Positions 1 through 13,385 of a stretch of DNA of 64,000 nt are shown piece after piece. The stretch is from Eumeta japonica (taxonomy: Eukaryota; Arthropoda; Insecta; Lepidoptera; Psychidae), in NCBI GenBank assembly GCA_005406025.1, contig BGZK01001197.1, positions 62,001-126,000 on the forward strand, in the 5' to 3' direction. The position numbers were made by a program, and so were the translations under genes. The notes below the pieces were generated by a model, which was given only the letters and a program-made list of their open reading frames with translations, searched no databases and was not told where the DNA came from. Every line of letters starts with the position of its first letter. Positions within the stretch are counted from its first letter, which is position 1.

Positions 1-334
1 TTGTATCCAATTCCAATTCCTGCCCCATATTCTCATAACGGTGCACAGAAAGTACACTAGCCATTATTAATTTTTTCCAAATATTTTTAAGTTAAAATTC
101 TTTTATCCCATCCAACTCCAATTTGGCTATATTTTATTAATCCCTTCTAAAATGTCATGAAAAAATGCATTAATATTTCCAGATCTATGCCAACAAATAG
201 ATAGATATAAAAGACATTTGGTGGTTCTCATTTAGGTATATAGATTGATTTAAAATTACAATTGTAAGCTACTTGATTTTATGAAAATAAAAATATTTTA
301 TAATTGATTTTCTCATAGAACATGATATATTTTT

Positions 335-340
335 TTTATT
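335..340 (-). terminator. RIOK1 polyadenylation signal
   Basis: AATAAA on the minus strand about 140 nt after the RIOK1 stop codon, within an AT-rich 3' flank. The rest of 1-477 shows no other recognisable feature. Confidence 0.55.
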
Positions 341-477
341 CTTACCCAGTTGTATTCCTATTCATATGTTTGAATATTGAAAATGAATATTAATTGTTTT
401 ATGTATATATTAAAGAATTCCTTTACATATTATTATATGATGTATGTGTTTCATTTAATTTACAAAACATGAACATG

Positions 478-635
478 CTACTTTCTACCCATCGCTTTGT
501 CCCTTTTCTTCTTAACATGCTTCTTAACCTTAGTTTTCCTCTTCTCTGCTTTTTCCTGTTTTACTGCTTTTTTCCTTGCTTTCTTACTGTCTGGGGATTC
601 GTCTCTCGGTCTTGCACTGTTTATAAATTTACTTG
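478..635 (-). CDS. RIOK1: RIOK1 terminal coding exon (basic C-terminus)
   Basis: The acceptor ATTTTCAG is followed by codons for [20 protein letters not shown], then [17 protein letters not shown], and a TAG stop at 480-478. The RPR(D/N)E...KKA(V)K...EKRK.K..KHVKK pattern is the conserved RIO1 tail, rich in Lys and likely nucleolar or RNA-contacting. Confidence 0.9.
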
Positions 636-3600
636 CTGAAAATTTTCAAAGAAATTTTTTTATTACTACAAAATACATCATTTTCGTCTTTATTGCATAT
701 GCACATGTGAGCTGTTTCTGCAATGGACTTATAAAAATTTGATACATATTTGTGAAATCAAGTACTAATTTCAAACATAAATATAATAAAATAACATAGA
801 TGTAACTGTTGGCGATTTTTGAATTTTGAGGAGTTAAATACATTTATTGTAATTCTGGGAGATATTTCATGCATAGATAATTAGAAATTTCAATTCCTAA
901 AAGGATTTATGAGGGTTTGAATGTAGAGAATAATCTGTTTGTACATGTCCTATCACTTAACAAGAAAAGTGGTTTTCAAGCGAATGGTATAAAATAAATA
1001 GAATCTTGTATAGAAATTGTATTGAATGAATAGTAAAATAAAAGCTATTTATTAAGATGATAAATAATAAGCAATGTTAAATTTCATGTTGAATACCCAT
1101 AAAAACCATGTAATTGGATATGTATAAACTAAGATTATAATAAAAATTTCACATAATTTATGCACAATCATTTGAAATTTTATTAAATGTGTATTTATGG
1201 AAACATTGAGCCTGCAAGAATGTTTTGACAAGAGAATTTTACCGGGTAATATCAAAGAAATAAAAATTATTGGGATAAAGAGATTTTTGTGTAATAAAAG
1301 CAATAAAGACTTCCACAGAAAACATTTTAACATTGCAAAAAAAAAGATACAACATAATTTGAAACACATATATGTTTTACCTTATATGTGTAGTAATAAT
1401 TTTATTGAAAGCAATCATTTTAAACTATAGTAATTTTGGCACTATAAATGCTAAATATAAGATAATTATTCCTATTATATAAAATTATTTCCAATGGCCA
1501 GTTCAATTTCCAATTATTGACAATGACGTAAAGGAGGATGACAACAATGTTTAAGAAATATGAAAGTTAAATAAACGAAGGACACAAAATTGTTTATATT
1601 TTCTTGAAATTATGAACATGTTGAAATTGAATACCTCTTAGTAAATTAGCCTTTAGGCATATACATTTCACAATATATTTGCACATGTTTTGCTTTCATT
1701 CTGAAATATTTGATAACTTTGAATGACTTATGTAAATGCATAGAAATATTCGATAAATTACAAACCTGTATGCCAATTAAGTTATTTCTAGTATCTATTT
1801 GATGATGTATATTTGTTTATGATTCATAAATAATACATCATGTAGAATTTTTGCAAAATATTTTATGCACAATGTGATCATGTTATAGATGCTCAAATTG
1901 TTTGCCAATTGTTGTCATCATTTTTTGAATTCAATCCATTTCAACAAAAATGTTTGACTGTTATTCAGAAATCTCAGATTATTTTCCTGGTTTCAATTAG
2001 GCATTTGTTAAAAAACTGTTCTGCATTTAAAAAAGTCAAGAGCTTTATCATATTGTTTTCTGTAAATTATTGTCAATAACAATTAACAGGCATTTGTCAA
2101 GAATTGAAAGACATCCTTTTTTCATGCAAATAGAAAATTCCATTTTTATCTAGCATGATTTGTTACACATTCCCCTATATTTTTGGGCATATTTGGCATA
2201 CATTTTACGATCATTGCTTGCTTTCGAGTAATGGGATACAATTCTATGTTCTGAGACACATTTGTTAAGACAAAGACTGAAAATTTCAACAAAACTAATC
2301 CAATCATATCACTTACTTTTTAGTAATTTTCAATGAAACTTAATGATAAAACATTAAAAGTAATGCAGTAATTGCTTGCTTTAAGCTATCTCCATAGCAA
2401 TTTTATTGAAATCACTCAAATTATATTGTAAGAGTGTTTATCAACTCTTTAAATGGGTGGGAAGTCTGTATATCCCATCAATTTTGACAATCAAACCTTT
2501 GATTCAATTACAATAAAATTATCCCATTTTTAAGTTTTTCTATAATTTCGCATAGGTACCCAAATATGTATTATTGTTAAAATGTATTTAAAAAGTCATG
2601 AAAATATGCTTCTCTTTTTAATGATTGAAGAATCGTCAAACAAAATTTTTTTACATATCATTTGACCAAATTGATAAACAAACAAAGCTGTCGGGCGACT
2701 ATCTATGTCGTACCCTGGGAAAATATTTTTTCAACGAATTTGTTGTAACTTAAAAAGGGTGTGATCCATTCGTAAAGTAACTCCTTTCTGAAAAATCTGC
2801 CAATTGTAGCAGTCGCAAACATGTGTGTATTTGTGTTTGATAGCACTAAACCAAAAGCACTGAAAGGTAAATAAAATTTTATCCTATTATTCTAATTATA
2901 CCACAATTTTGTAATAAATTGTGCTGTAATAGCTTTAGAAATAGCTTTCCATAAAACTGGAGTTATTTAACCATAAATTACCATTTGGGACAAAATTTAA
3001 TGTTTTTCTGTAATACAGCTGAACAACACCATTTCTCGACACATTAGCTTTTTGTAGTTGTTTCGATATCACTTTAAGTCGGTAATTTAGAAAAATCAAT
3101 CCAGGGAGTACAAATTTGGAAATGAATTTTTGCACAAGGTTCTCGATTTTATGTGAAATCATATAATTATAAAAAAAATTACAAAATTAAAAAAAAAAAC
3201 AGAGTACTGAATAAGAAAATGCCATTTGTTATCCAAAATGGATGTAGATTTCTCATCCAAATTTCAGTGAATATTTAAATTTTATATATTTATTTATTTT
3301 TATTGAAAACTTAAATTTTTTTTGCTAGCCAAATTTCTAATTTAACTTTAATATATAACTTTCAGATTCTTATTAAATTATATAAGCTTAAGTAAATGTT
3401 ACATAAAAATAAAAAATAAAAGTTAAAATGTAATTGAAAGCTTATTTAATGAGTTGTTATGTGATTTTTACAGAAATGAGCTAAATCTCATCCTCCAAAA
3501 ATAATTTAGTGAAATCCTATTCAAATATTGTTATTTGTATTTTCGAAATTTCAAATGGCCACTATTTTTAAACTAGATAGCCAAATTAGCTTATTTTCGA

Positions 3601-6600
3601 ACTCATTCAAGACAATTACCTATACAACAAGTGTGCCAAGTTTCATTACGATCCCCTAATAATTGCAGACACTATCATATATATACATGCATACTACATG
3701 CATAAACTTTTAAACCATTGCTATTTTCTGATCCTCCTTGGCCACAGAGAACATAATATGATAAAATATCAGCAAAGTTCTGCCATGAGACCAAATACAA
3801 AAGTTGGATTTCTAAAGAAATCACTAATAAGGGAAAATGAGAAAATAAGTTGTTTCATTTTCATGTGATATTTTTTTTGTCCTACCTGAAGATTTGATAC
3901 TTTATAGAAAAAAACTAGCAAGCGAATTATAGACTTAGCTCCTCCAAAAATTAGATTTCCCATTTTAATAACATGGAAATTTTTTTGTTCAAACTCAAGG
4001 ATATTTTTTCTAAACATAAAAAAATATTAAGTACAAAGCTTTAATAGAACATTAAATTTGCTACAAAAAGCTTTCTGTGAGCTAAATCTGTATGATCGAT
4101 AGTTTTAAAGTTACAGATCCTTAAAAGAGAACTTTGATAAAAACCGGTCAAGTGCGTATCAGGCCATGTGCATTGAAGAAACCTGTAGTTTCTCATCACA
4201 ATATATGGACTTTGGGTATTCTTGTTTGATACTATCGATTATATTATATTGTATTATATCAAAAGACGAATAATCATGGGCATAAGCAACTAGACTTCTT
4301 ACCAAGCTATTTTATTCATGAATGGTTTTATATTTGTTTTGGCTATGCATGATAAAATTAGAAAAGAGTTACCCTTAAATTTCTTGGCCGTTGTTTTTGA
4401 GAGAAAACTGTCTATTAAACGAATGGTAATGTGTAAATTATTTTATAGCCTATGAAATAAAGATATTTTTAGTTTGAATCAAATTCATGGTTAAGCAATT
4501 AACAACTTCATCAAAGTAATTTTCAATGGAATTTGTACAAAATTTTGCTTTGTACTTCACATATATTTTATAAGCTGATTGACTATTCCTCCTTAACTTG
4601 TAAAGCCTACTTAGCTGTGATAATTTTCTTTTTAACTACTTTATGTATACTATTATCATGATTTTTTTCAGATATCCAAAAACAACCACTTAGTTGGTAG
4701 AGGGGAGGGGGACATTTGACTCTGATGAAAATTAACAATTTTCTTATGAGTCAAGTGTCCCTATTTTCATGAGCGCTCATGTGGAGAATACAATGGCTAC
4801 CATGAAAAAAAAATCCATATATCATTATCATTCCAATTATTTGAAAATTAAGTACTATGTTAGAAAATACACTTACGTTTTTCACCATCCTCGTCTTCAG
4901 CAGATGAAATGTCTGATCCACTTTCTGATTGTACATCATCATCAGATAGAATATCGGGTCTGTTTATAGTCCCTGTGAGATCTGAATTGAATCCTGTAAT
5001 TTTCTTATATGTCAGATCATCTGTTTCACCTTTTTTTGCTTTGTTAATATCCCGTTCAAAGTCGACTACCTGGAATTTTTAAGATGGAATAGCATAACTA
5101 CATTACTTTCTTAATATTCTGTATAGATTAAAAATAGTGATAAATGATTTAGGTCATATTTTTATTTGCAGTGTATGAAATTATTTAAATATAAATAGAT
5201 AAAATACTGGTTTCAATATTATATTAAAATAAAATAAACCTTTTTAGTGTTACAATGTTTCAGAAAAAAAGGAAAAACCTCTAATAACTGTCATACTGCC
5301 ATCATTTAGGCAATTAGAACTTTCTTACATTAATCCCTTAAAAAACTGTAAAGTGTGAATGTCAAAATAGACAAGTATATTACTAAGTAACAGTTGAAAC
5401 AATGCATGACAGCAGGTGAGTAATGTGTAAGTATATTTGACACAACAGTCGATCTGACAAAATTGACAAGGTAATTGATAGTCAGTTGTTGGAGTCAAGA
5501 ATCTCAGCAATTAGTATACTCACTTAAAAGCCAATGTTTGTTTATGGATTACGTTTGTCCTCTATGAGAGAAAGTTCTAAAGCGGGCTTAATAGAAAGTT
5601 GATTTAAGTAAAAGTTGATTTACTTTGGGGGCATTAAACATTGTTAGGCAATGTTCAATTTACCCATTTTATATTTGTAGTTTTAAATAAGAATATTATG
5701 TTTTTCATGAAGTAATTATTACATCCAAAATAAATGATTTGTACAATAAATTGATTAAGGCAACAGAACATTCTGTTGACTTCATATTCACAATTATAAA
5801 TTTGACTATTTTCAAGGAAATAAGACAATTACTGTATAAAAGAACAAAATATTACAGAAAAAATGAAAGCAATACCTCTGCGAGCCTTTTTGGAATATAA
5901 ACATTTTTAAATGCTTCTTCTTCTATTTGTTCTTGTGCTGTCATTTGTTCAAAATCTCTAGACGCTACTAATTCTGATAATTTTTCCAAGCACTCGTCCA
6001 AGTTTTTCTCATTGATCGATGGATCAGTTATAAAATCAAAAAGTTCTTTCACTGTTAATGTAGCCACACCTTTTTTTCTGAAGAAATCTGATATATTTGT
6101 GCAGTCTTTCCTTAAAAATTCTAAAGCATGAGGATGATCGTGTTCTACAGACTGTGAGACATCTATTACAACTATGTTCCCGTTATGGTAAAGCAAATTG
6201 AATTCAGATAAATCAGCATGCACTAGTTTACATGTGTTATACATCTTCCACATCATGATTATACAGTCCCTGTACAATGAACGGGCTGCTGATGTTGAGA
6301 GTTCCACATCTTTGAGTTTTGGTGAAGGCCAACCGGATTCACCCATGAATGTCATAACTAAGACATGACTGCGTAACAGTATGGGCTCGGGGACATTTAA
6401 ATTTGCATTATACATCCTCACAAGATTCCTCATTTCCTTTTCGGCCCAGGTGCGTACCATTTTACGAGGATTTGATCTACAATAGCCATTTCTAAACCTG
6501 TATTCACCGGACACATATTTATCTCTGTCTTTGAAAACGAGAATGGATGTTTTGTAAATCTTTATTGCATAGTCTTGGCCGTCTTTCGATGTAGCATGAT

Positions 6601-7142
6601 AAACATTGGCTTCTTTGCCGGTAGATATGCAGCCATTTATTTCGCTGATTGTGCCTCTGTTCAACAGTTTGAATAGTATCATCCTTGTCCGTGGGTCCAT
6701 CACTTGTTCAGCAGTTGCTCTATCATGTTTGTCCTTTGTTCTTATCCTATCATTGTCAATCTTTCTATCATTCTGATTGATAAACTTTTCTGTATTCCTT
6801 GATATAATAGGTTCATATTTATCTACATTTATTTTATTTACATATTTCTTAAATAACTTTTCTGAAGGTTGATATGTGGTGATTTTACTGGAGGGAATTT
6901 GTGGATTCAAGTTGTCTTTCTTTTTATTCGGTTTAGACAAATCATCAGAATCACTGAAGTATTGCCCATCATAATTCTCAGTAGCCGAATCATTATCCAA
7001 ATCATCACTGCTTTCTTGCACTTCAGGAAAATCTGCAAACTATTAGTGACTTATAAGTGTTTAGTCTTATTTTATAAAACAATATAACAAAAAATTAGAC
7101 CAAATGAGTGGCTTTTATAATCTAACCTGTAGGTACAAACAT
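478..7142 (-). CDS. RIOK1: Serine/threonine-protein kinase RIO1 (complete, 4 coding exons)
   Basis: Atypical RIO-family kinase/ATPase that acts in the cytoplasm in late 40S ribosomal subunit maturation (family knowledge). Coding exons: 7142-7127, 7032-5876, 5069-4877, 635-478. Phases agree throughout and give 507 aa plus stop. Visible motifs: an acidic Asp/Ser-rich N-terminus; the RIO1 block [13 protein letters not shown]-binding STGKEA at about residues 142-147; the Lys of YAIKIYK near 163; catalytic loop [10 protein letters not shown] with Asp near 279; metal-binding [21 protein letters not shown] starting near 295 (only the first residues are diagnostic). Exon 3 gives the acidic linker and exon 4 a Lys/Arg-rich tail ending in MGRK, both typical of RIOK1 rather than RIOK2 or RIOK3. 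Length is close to the family norm (human about 570). The start is the ATG at 7142, chosen because its donor (ACAG|GTTAGA) supplies the one base the exon-2 acceptor needs. No inactivating change was seen. Confidence 0.95.
636..4876 (-). other. RIOK1 intron 3 (4.2 kb)
   Basis: AT-rich intron with only short spurious frames. Part of it (about 3480-3720) has phrases such as 'gccaagtttcattacgatcc' that resemble the 3' ends of insect transposons, but no boundaries could be set. Nothing else was recognised. Confidence 0.6.
4877..5069 (-). CDS. RIOK1: RIOK1 coding exon 3 (post-kinase acidic linker)
   Basis: Acceptor ATTCCAG, donor GTAAGTG. Encodes [14 protein letters not shown], then a conserved YKKITGF-like stretch and an Asp/Ser/Glu-rich run, matching the segment after the kinase domain in RIO1 proteins. 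Confidence 0.88.
5070..5875 (-). other. RIOK1 intron 2
   Basis: AT-rich spacer of 806 nt between exons 2 and 3, bounded by GTATTGC and TTCCAG. No gene, repeat or hairpin was recognised. Confidence 0.6.
5876..7032 (-). CDS. RIOK1: RIOK1 coding exon 2 (kinase domain)
   Basis: A 1157-nt exon with the acidic N-terminal region and the whole RIO kinase fold. The acceptor is TTTGCAG before 7032; the donor is GAG|GTATTGC after 5876. The open frame continues a few codons past the donor, but similarity to RIO1 stops at the splice site. Confidence 0.92.
7127..7142 (-). CDS. RIOK1: RIOK1 coding exon 1 (16-nt micro-exon with start codon)
   Basis: Encodes MFVPT plus the first base of an Asp codon. It is followed by donor GTTAGA (7126-7121) and a 94-nt intron ending in TTTGCAG. 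It was chosen because the exon-2 frame hits a TAG just upstream of its acceptor, so a phase-1 donor is required, and this ATG provides it. Confidence 0.7.
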
Positions 7143-7229
7143 TTGTTTGCTATGGAAGTCTTACTAGGTAATACTTTTAAAGAATTAAAAGAGTTGAGAC
7201 AGATAGTAAATACATAAAACTATATTTAT

Positions 7230-7504
7230 TTATATATACTCATGATTTATTACAAAGTAAATGTAAATAATGATGATAAACAAATAAAAAAGAAAGATTA
7301 TGACTATTGGAATACATAGGAATAATTCTAAATACTTATAGCTAATAATAATTTCGCCTGAAGGGTCCACGGAAACTAAATAAAATCTTACTCGAACAGA
7401 TTTCACTTTTTTTGTAAGTGTATCTTCATAATTCTCATTTTTATCACTTGTAATCATGTTTGGAACACTATAAATGTCGTATAAATCTGGACTTCTTATT
7501 ACAG
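7230..7504 (-). CDS. Possible terminal exon of a small membrane protein (unidentified)
   Basis: An open frame that starts at a plausible acceptor (TTTTATAG before 7504) and runs 91 codons to TAA. It begins AVIRSPDLYDIYSVPNM, passes a charged stretch, then has a long hydrophobic run (roughly LFLCIPIVIIFLFYLFIIII) that would form one transmembrane helix, and ends NHEYI. An AATAAA overlaps the stop. An in-frame GTAAGA at about 7390 could instead be a donor, giving a 38-codon internal exon. It lies 90 nt upstream of the RIOK1 start on the same strand, so it could also be untranslated or intergenic sequence. No family was recognised and no upstream exon was found. Confidence 0.3.
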
Positions 7505-7854
7505 CTATAAAATTTTGTTAAAACGTACGATATTATTAGTAATTTTAAAATGGATTTTAAAAACCATGTGCTTATTATATTAATACAACACAATATTCCG
7601 ACTACCAATAACGTATTCTGTGTCATTGACTGAACATTATCTGATCAGAGTGTCAGAATTCTTCTGTGGTAGTTAGAAATACGTTACAGAGCAATCTTAT
7701 CAGACTAATATAATTTGGCAGTATTTGCTAACAATTTAGCTTAGAGTAAAAATAGAATAGAGGGTGCGATAAAATAGTAACGCACCCTTACTACTGGGAC
7801 TTTTTTTTTCGGATGACATCTGTAATGAAACAAGAAGGGATAGTAATATAATTG

Positions 7855-7891
7855 ACAAACCTTTGTCAGGGGCATCCTGTCAAAGGTTTGT
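7855..7891. repeat. Short inverted repeat
   Basis: ACAAACCTTTGTCAGG and its complement (TCCTGTCAAAGGTTTGT) flank a few bases, with one mismatch. It could be a hairpin or the remains of a small palindromic transposon. Confidence 0.6.
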
Positions 7892-8544
7892 ACACTTTTT
7901 GCTTGTGCATCTAAAAAGTCTAATGATATGCCTTACAAAAACTACCTATTATCGACAATTTTTAAACTTTGTTTTTACCATGAATTCATTAAAACAATTT
8001 TTAAACTTTTTAGAATGTATTTCTGTATCAGTAAGCAATCCTACATTAATACGAACAAATTTTATGTAAGTCAATGTCTGTCTGTTTGTTCGGGATAATC
8101 TCCGAATCGGCGGAATGAATTGCGATCAAAGAACATTGTTCTGCTCACATATATTATTCCTCTAAGCATCAAAAATGACAAAAAATTGTTACCTACATTC
8201 CAAATAATGCTTATACACCCTAAAATTTATTTAAAGTAATGGCCAATTCTGTTAATTTATACATTACAAAAAACAATAAGACTTTTACGGTTATAATAAA
8301 AATTACGAAAACACTGAAATCTCATAAAAATAAATCTATTCCTAATGAATGATGATATTAATATCACATAATATTCGCTTATTTAAGCAATTAATTAATA
8401 TCACTTATTTTAAAACAAGAGTATCATATTCTACAACACTGTTCTTCGACTTTTTATAGATTTATATACCTCAAGATTGCTGTAACATACCACAATATCT
8501 AATATGTCTATTTACTAAGTATGGAAATGCATAAAGATGATTCA

Positions 8545-8890
8545 GGTGTAATTTTGTAATCGTTGTGGTTCAGCTATGCTGTGGTTAATCGGACTGTAGT
8601 AAGAAAATGGGCCGGTTCGATCTACAAGATACCATACTTTCACAGAATACAGATATGAATTAACAGCTTTCACTATTAAATTTCGTCTAGTGAGTGAGAG
8701 TTCCGGTGGCACACTTCCCCTTAATAGCCCCATTTCCCTTCCGTCACCTCACTCCACCTTTCATTTCGCACTCCCCTACCATCACTTCACTCCTCCCACT
8801 ATCAGATATTTTATTCTCATCCAACAGGTTATTGGATGTTGTTAGTGTCATGGGTGGCGGTGGCCACCTGCTCTCAGGTGGATTACATGT
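8545..8890. mobile_element. Degenerate non-LTR/SINE-type repeat remnant
   Basis: A C-rich stretch (cccatttcccttccgtcacc, then the Ser/Pro-rich translation SHSPTI) ends in a 'ggtggcggtggccacctgct...caggtgg' box. This resembles a GGTGACC/ATCAGGTGGC tail common in lepidopteran interspersed repeats. The assignment is from memory of the pattern and the boundaries are approximate. Confidence 0.35.
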
Positions 8891-10799
8891 TTATTTGCTC
8901 CTCTAAAATGCTAAGTAAAAAATTAGAGAATTTTGTATTTAATTAATTAAATGAAAAATGTCTCGAAAATGTTTTTATTTTTTCATTTCATATATTTTGT
9001 ATAATAACACATGTTCAAATTTCTGTAAATCAATAGAATAACGCTATTAGATCCAAAGAGAATATATATTATATATTTATATCCATTTACGGATATCAGT
9101 TGCACAGAAAAAACTTTAGACAATTCCATTTTGAATTTTAAATAATTAAATTGTTTAAAATTAAAAATGGAATTTCAAACAATTTAATTAACACTTAAAT
9201 TGTACAATCAATTGACAAAAATCTGAAAATGTACTTGAGGATACTACGAAGAAATAAAATGCGACTACTTTTATTAGTTCCACTAGTGAAAAGTATCTAA
9301 TATTATTATATAATCCTATTTATTTTTATTCTATATTAATAGAATAGTTTTTAGCTAGAAATATTATGATTTGTTAACTTTCTGATTTGTCTCGTAACAA
9401 ATCGGTAACTGTTTATTTTACATCTATCTAGCAATGTTTCAAGAATTTAATTGGGAATAATTATAATAATGAATGTATTTCACTAAGACAATGAAAAATG
9501 CTATAAAATCAATAATGGCTATTTGAACAGTAGGTAAAACCAACGATATTTGTTCCTTGTTTGCATTTTATTGGTACTACCACTTTTATTTTACAGGTTA
9601 TATCAAATGCTAAATTACTAGCTTCAATTAATAATAGCTGAAACTATATTCAGTTGAAACTATATAAACAAATAATCGTAGCGCTGAAACAGCAGTGCCA
9701 AAAGTTACAATATTCTTTGTAGAGAAAAAGATTATCTGTTGGAATAGGAACAAGAGACTTTTTATACACAAAAATTATAATGCAATACAAAAATATAAGC
9801 AGGGATACCCAAGAAATGATCAAGAGCGACATTGGGACCGGCGTTTTTTTTATAAATTTTGAAAATTATTATATTGTTACCAATTAAACAGCTTAGATGG
9901 AATTTGCGTTGCAAATTAGAGCCTTTCCCTATAACATAAAAGCAACTTTTATAGTTTTATAAAAATACCGGAATTCACTGGTTTTTTTTTTTTTATGAAG
10001 CACTAACCAAATATAATGTATTATTAAAAAGTGACTGTTATTAATGACATGTTGCTAACACAAAAAACTACTTTTGTATTCTAATAGACTTTTTTATATC
10101 TTCGAAAGTTATGTATTTGATAACAATTTTCATCAATCCTGAATGAAAGTTGCACGCTGATACAAAACATACATCTTGATATTCTTGGGAACCTGACAAT
10201 TTATTGTATGTCCTAAACACCCTGGAAAACACTAGAAACTGATAAAAACCTAAACCGCCACCATGCAGAAAATTCTTTCGATTGCCATACGCCTAACTAA
10301 TAATTACAGTGGCATAAACTGTGATTAATACAGCATAAACTTTTTAATTTGATTGCATAGAAAATAATACAAAAAATCGACTTGACTTTTTAAGTGTGTG
10401 CGCTAATTTTTGAGAAAAAACGAAGTACATTTGTCTCGAAAATTTTAGGTAGTCTCTATGCTATCTTAACTCTATGCAATGTACAGCGGTACACAGAATA
10501 GCATTAATGATTTTTTAAAGTTATTTTTCAATTACTTTGTCAAATATAACACTTCAATGAAACAATTGATTTGAACGGGGCTCACGGCGTTCTTTGCACT
10601 TTTTTTTTTAGGGTAAAGATCTTAAGTCTAAAAATTGGTTGTCTGTAAAGTCAGTTTACGAGCGATAATTTTATGTGATAACGTCTTAAGAAAACATTGA
10701 TGAAAAAATGCATACTTTTATGAATTGAGGTGAATTATTATCACTTGCCGCAATTGTTGTTGTAATAAACAATGGAAATCACATTAACTTTTCATTTCA

Positions 10800-10995
10800 C
10801 TTTATAAACAGTTGACAAAACAGTTCACGTGCAGGTTGTGTGCGGTCGCTGTCTCTCTTCTACTCGGACGCATCGGCCGATGGAGTGGAAGAGAGATCGC
10901 TCGTTCCGCGCTCTCGCTCGCACGCTTGGCTCAGGCGGAACGGGACAATGAGTCATGCTTTTTTGTGCGTACAACCGGCGTTCATCGACTTATAA
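10800..10995. promoter_or_regulatory. Isolated GC-rich block, possible promoter or 5' exon
   Basis: About 190 bp with CpG-rich CGCTCG repeats, an E-box (CACGTG, about 10827) and flanking TTTATAAA-like sequence in otherwise AT-rich DNA. It resembles an insect promoter or 5' UTR, but no start codon with a coding exon follows on either strand. It could equally be a transposon fragment. Confidence 0.3.
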
Positions 10996-13385
10996 GACGT
11001 TATTACGTCAAAAATTATTTGGAAAAAAAAATTAAGGTGCATAAAATTAAAATTCCTCTTCGTTTATTTGTCCTATATGACAAATTAATTATTGAAATAA
11101 ATAAATTAAAAAAATTGCCTTAAAAAATACACTTCAATATTTTTTTAACAAACTTCAAAAACAGATAATTAGTTGCTTTTAGAGTCGGTACCCTCTAAAA
11201 ATAAATGAGACAGAATTATATTTCGTTAGAAACAGACCTCTTTTTTGATACAATATTTAATTTTTCATATTTAGATTCATAGATAATATTTTACTCTCTT
11301 TTAGCTGGGATCGATTCCCAAAAACAACTGTTTCTACTAGCAGTATTAAGAGTCCTCGAACTAATTTACGGAATAGGTAGATGGATGGACGGACAGATAT
11401 GGCGAAACTATAAGGGTCTCTTTTTGACTAAAACTGAATCCTAAAAAATAAGATTGTTTATATTTGTAAATTTACATACCTAGGGTAAAATAGATCAGCG
11501 AAACTTAAAACATGTGCCTGTATTTGTAATGTACATTTGTACAAGACAGATGTGTTTATCTCTATGAAAGTGAAATTAAAAGTAACAGAATTACGAGAAT
11601 ATATTTTATCATTTTAAAATAAATTTTATCTGAAAATTCAATTTATAATAATAAAATAATGACGTGTTTATTAAAATATCTATATCATTTCAATAGTTAA
11701 ATGCAAAAGTTTTTCCTACACATTTCTGTCCTATATATTACACTTCGTAACAAAATATTTGGATGGTACTTTCATACATAATGTACCTACTAGTATATGA
11801 AATTTCTTTTTTAGATCAAGTTACATCCAAGCATTACACTTATAATCTTAATTAATCACGTCCAATAAACAGTAAATTACACTGTAAAATATTTAATTTT
11901 TTAAAAACAAAAATTTGTTTTGTTCACGAATGACGTTATATTCATACAGGATTCTAACCTATGCGTGAACCATCTTGTCTATCTATGTCGCCATAGATTC
12001 ACTTGTATGATTTTTTTTAATTGCCAAAATATATTCTAAATCTATGGGTATATTAAGTTATGTATTTATACTTTGAATAATTTTGAAACACAAGACTAGT
12101 AATTTTGAACTCAAAAATGTGTGCAATAATATTGTTTTGCTTTCCGAGTCTGAGAACATTAAATTTCTTTAGGTCGACTATGCACACTTTTTCTGGGTAG
12201 TGAACAAAACTGATCTTTAACGCTCGGGCCCACGACGATATATCTCGGTTCAGCTTCAGTCATTGCGTAAATTAATTCGAATATTAGTATTTATTTCACA
12301 AATGAACTGTGTATTTCAAAATGAAAATCTAGCTTTATACTTGATTCGCCGAAATAATACATCTACATTATAATGTAATAATAATTATGATTAGAAAAAA
12401 AGTATTAACGAATCACATGATGTTTTTACTTACGTCGTGTGGTTATAAGCACATGATTATTTTTTGAGATTGTTTAAGATCTGCTTGACCAATAACAATC
12501 CAAGTTTTGGATATTCTAAATTGGGTGAAACTCTTTCGATTACGAATAATTCGATTGAAATGCATTTGGTCCGTTTAAAAGTTGTAGAAAGTTTACATCA
12601 CACACTGACACTCGTACGCACTAACCTATGCAGGTTTTAACTATTATTTTATTTTATTATGATGGGGATGTAGTTATTTAATAATACATCGGTATTACAT
12701 TTTGAGAAATCTTGCAAGACGCTCGCTGGTGTCATTAAACTCCTTCCACTGCAGTCGATGCGGCGCCTCGTCATTGGCATTAGTAGTTCAATCATGCTAA
12801 CCTAATACGTGTAAATGTTGACTCAGATTCGAGCCAGGTTCAAATAAAACTTCCGTATTGTCCTTACAGTTAAAACTACATCATTCCTTGTTCGTATTTG
12901 AAAGCAATGAGAATGCTTCCGTGTGAGTGCGTCAATAATATCATGTTTTCGTCAAGTATGCGAAATGAATTCGATTTTGGCATCGTGCGACAAAAGACAC
13001 TCAGTCCGTATATATGTACGTACCTATGCAAAGTTAAGCCGGATAACAGTTAAAATGGCGGTTTTGGTGTTTTACTAATCTCTATACATTTAAACAAATG
13101 CTGCAAATGTGACAAAATTAACTAGTTCGGACGAAGTCAAAAATTCATAGAAAAAAAAGCGATTGGATAAAATTAATAAAAAAGTAATTGGTTATTAAAC
13201 TTATATCGAGACTAATGTGTTAGAAAATTGTTGTAAAGAAACGTTGTTTGTATGACGTCACCATCGATTAGATGCGTTTTACTATCGTCACGTAATACGC
13301 ATTTTGAACTTTTATTTTACTATGCATCATTTCCATATCGAGTTTACATTGAGTTTACTTCTATAACTTTAATATATGCTCGCTT
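10996..13385. other. Intergenic, no gene seen
   Basis: AT-rich sequence with no supported exon, repeat boundary or RNA gene. Around 12190-12260 and 12720-12790 the base composition is more balanced, without recognisable content. Confidence 0.5.

Larger units (their letters stand above)
7505..10799. other. Intergenic, AT-rich, with minor repeats
   Basis: No gene was supported. It holds a short hairpin (7855-7891), a GC-richer interspersed-repeat remnant (about 8550-8890) and long AT-rich stretches with homopolymer runs. Confidence 0.5.

Noticed and set aside
10812..11123. 103-codon plus-strand frame beginning in the GC-rich block
   Set aside because: Only the GC-rich part is non-random; the rest is Lys/Ile-rich AT translation with no splice support or similarity.
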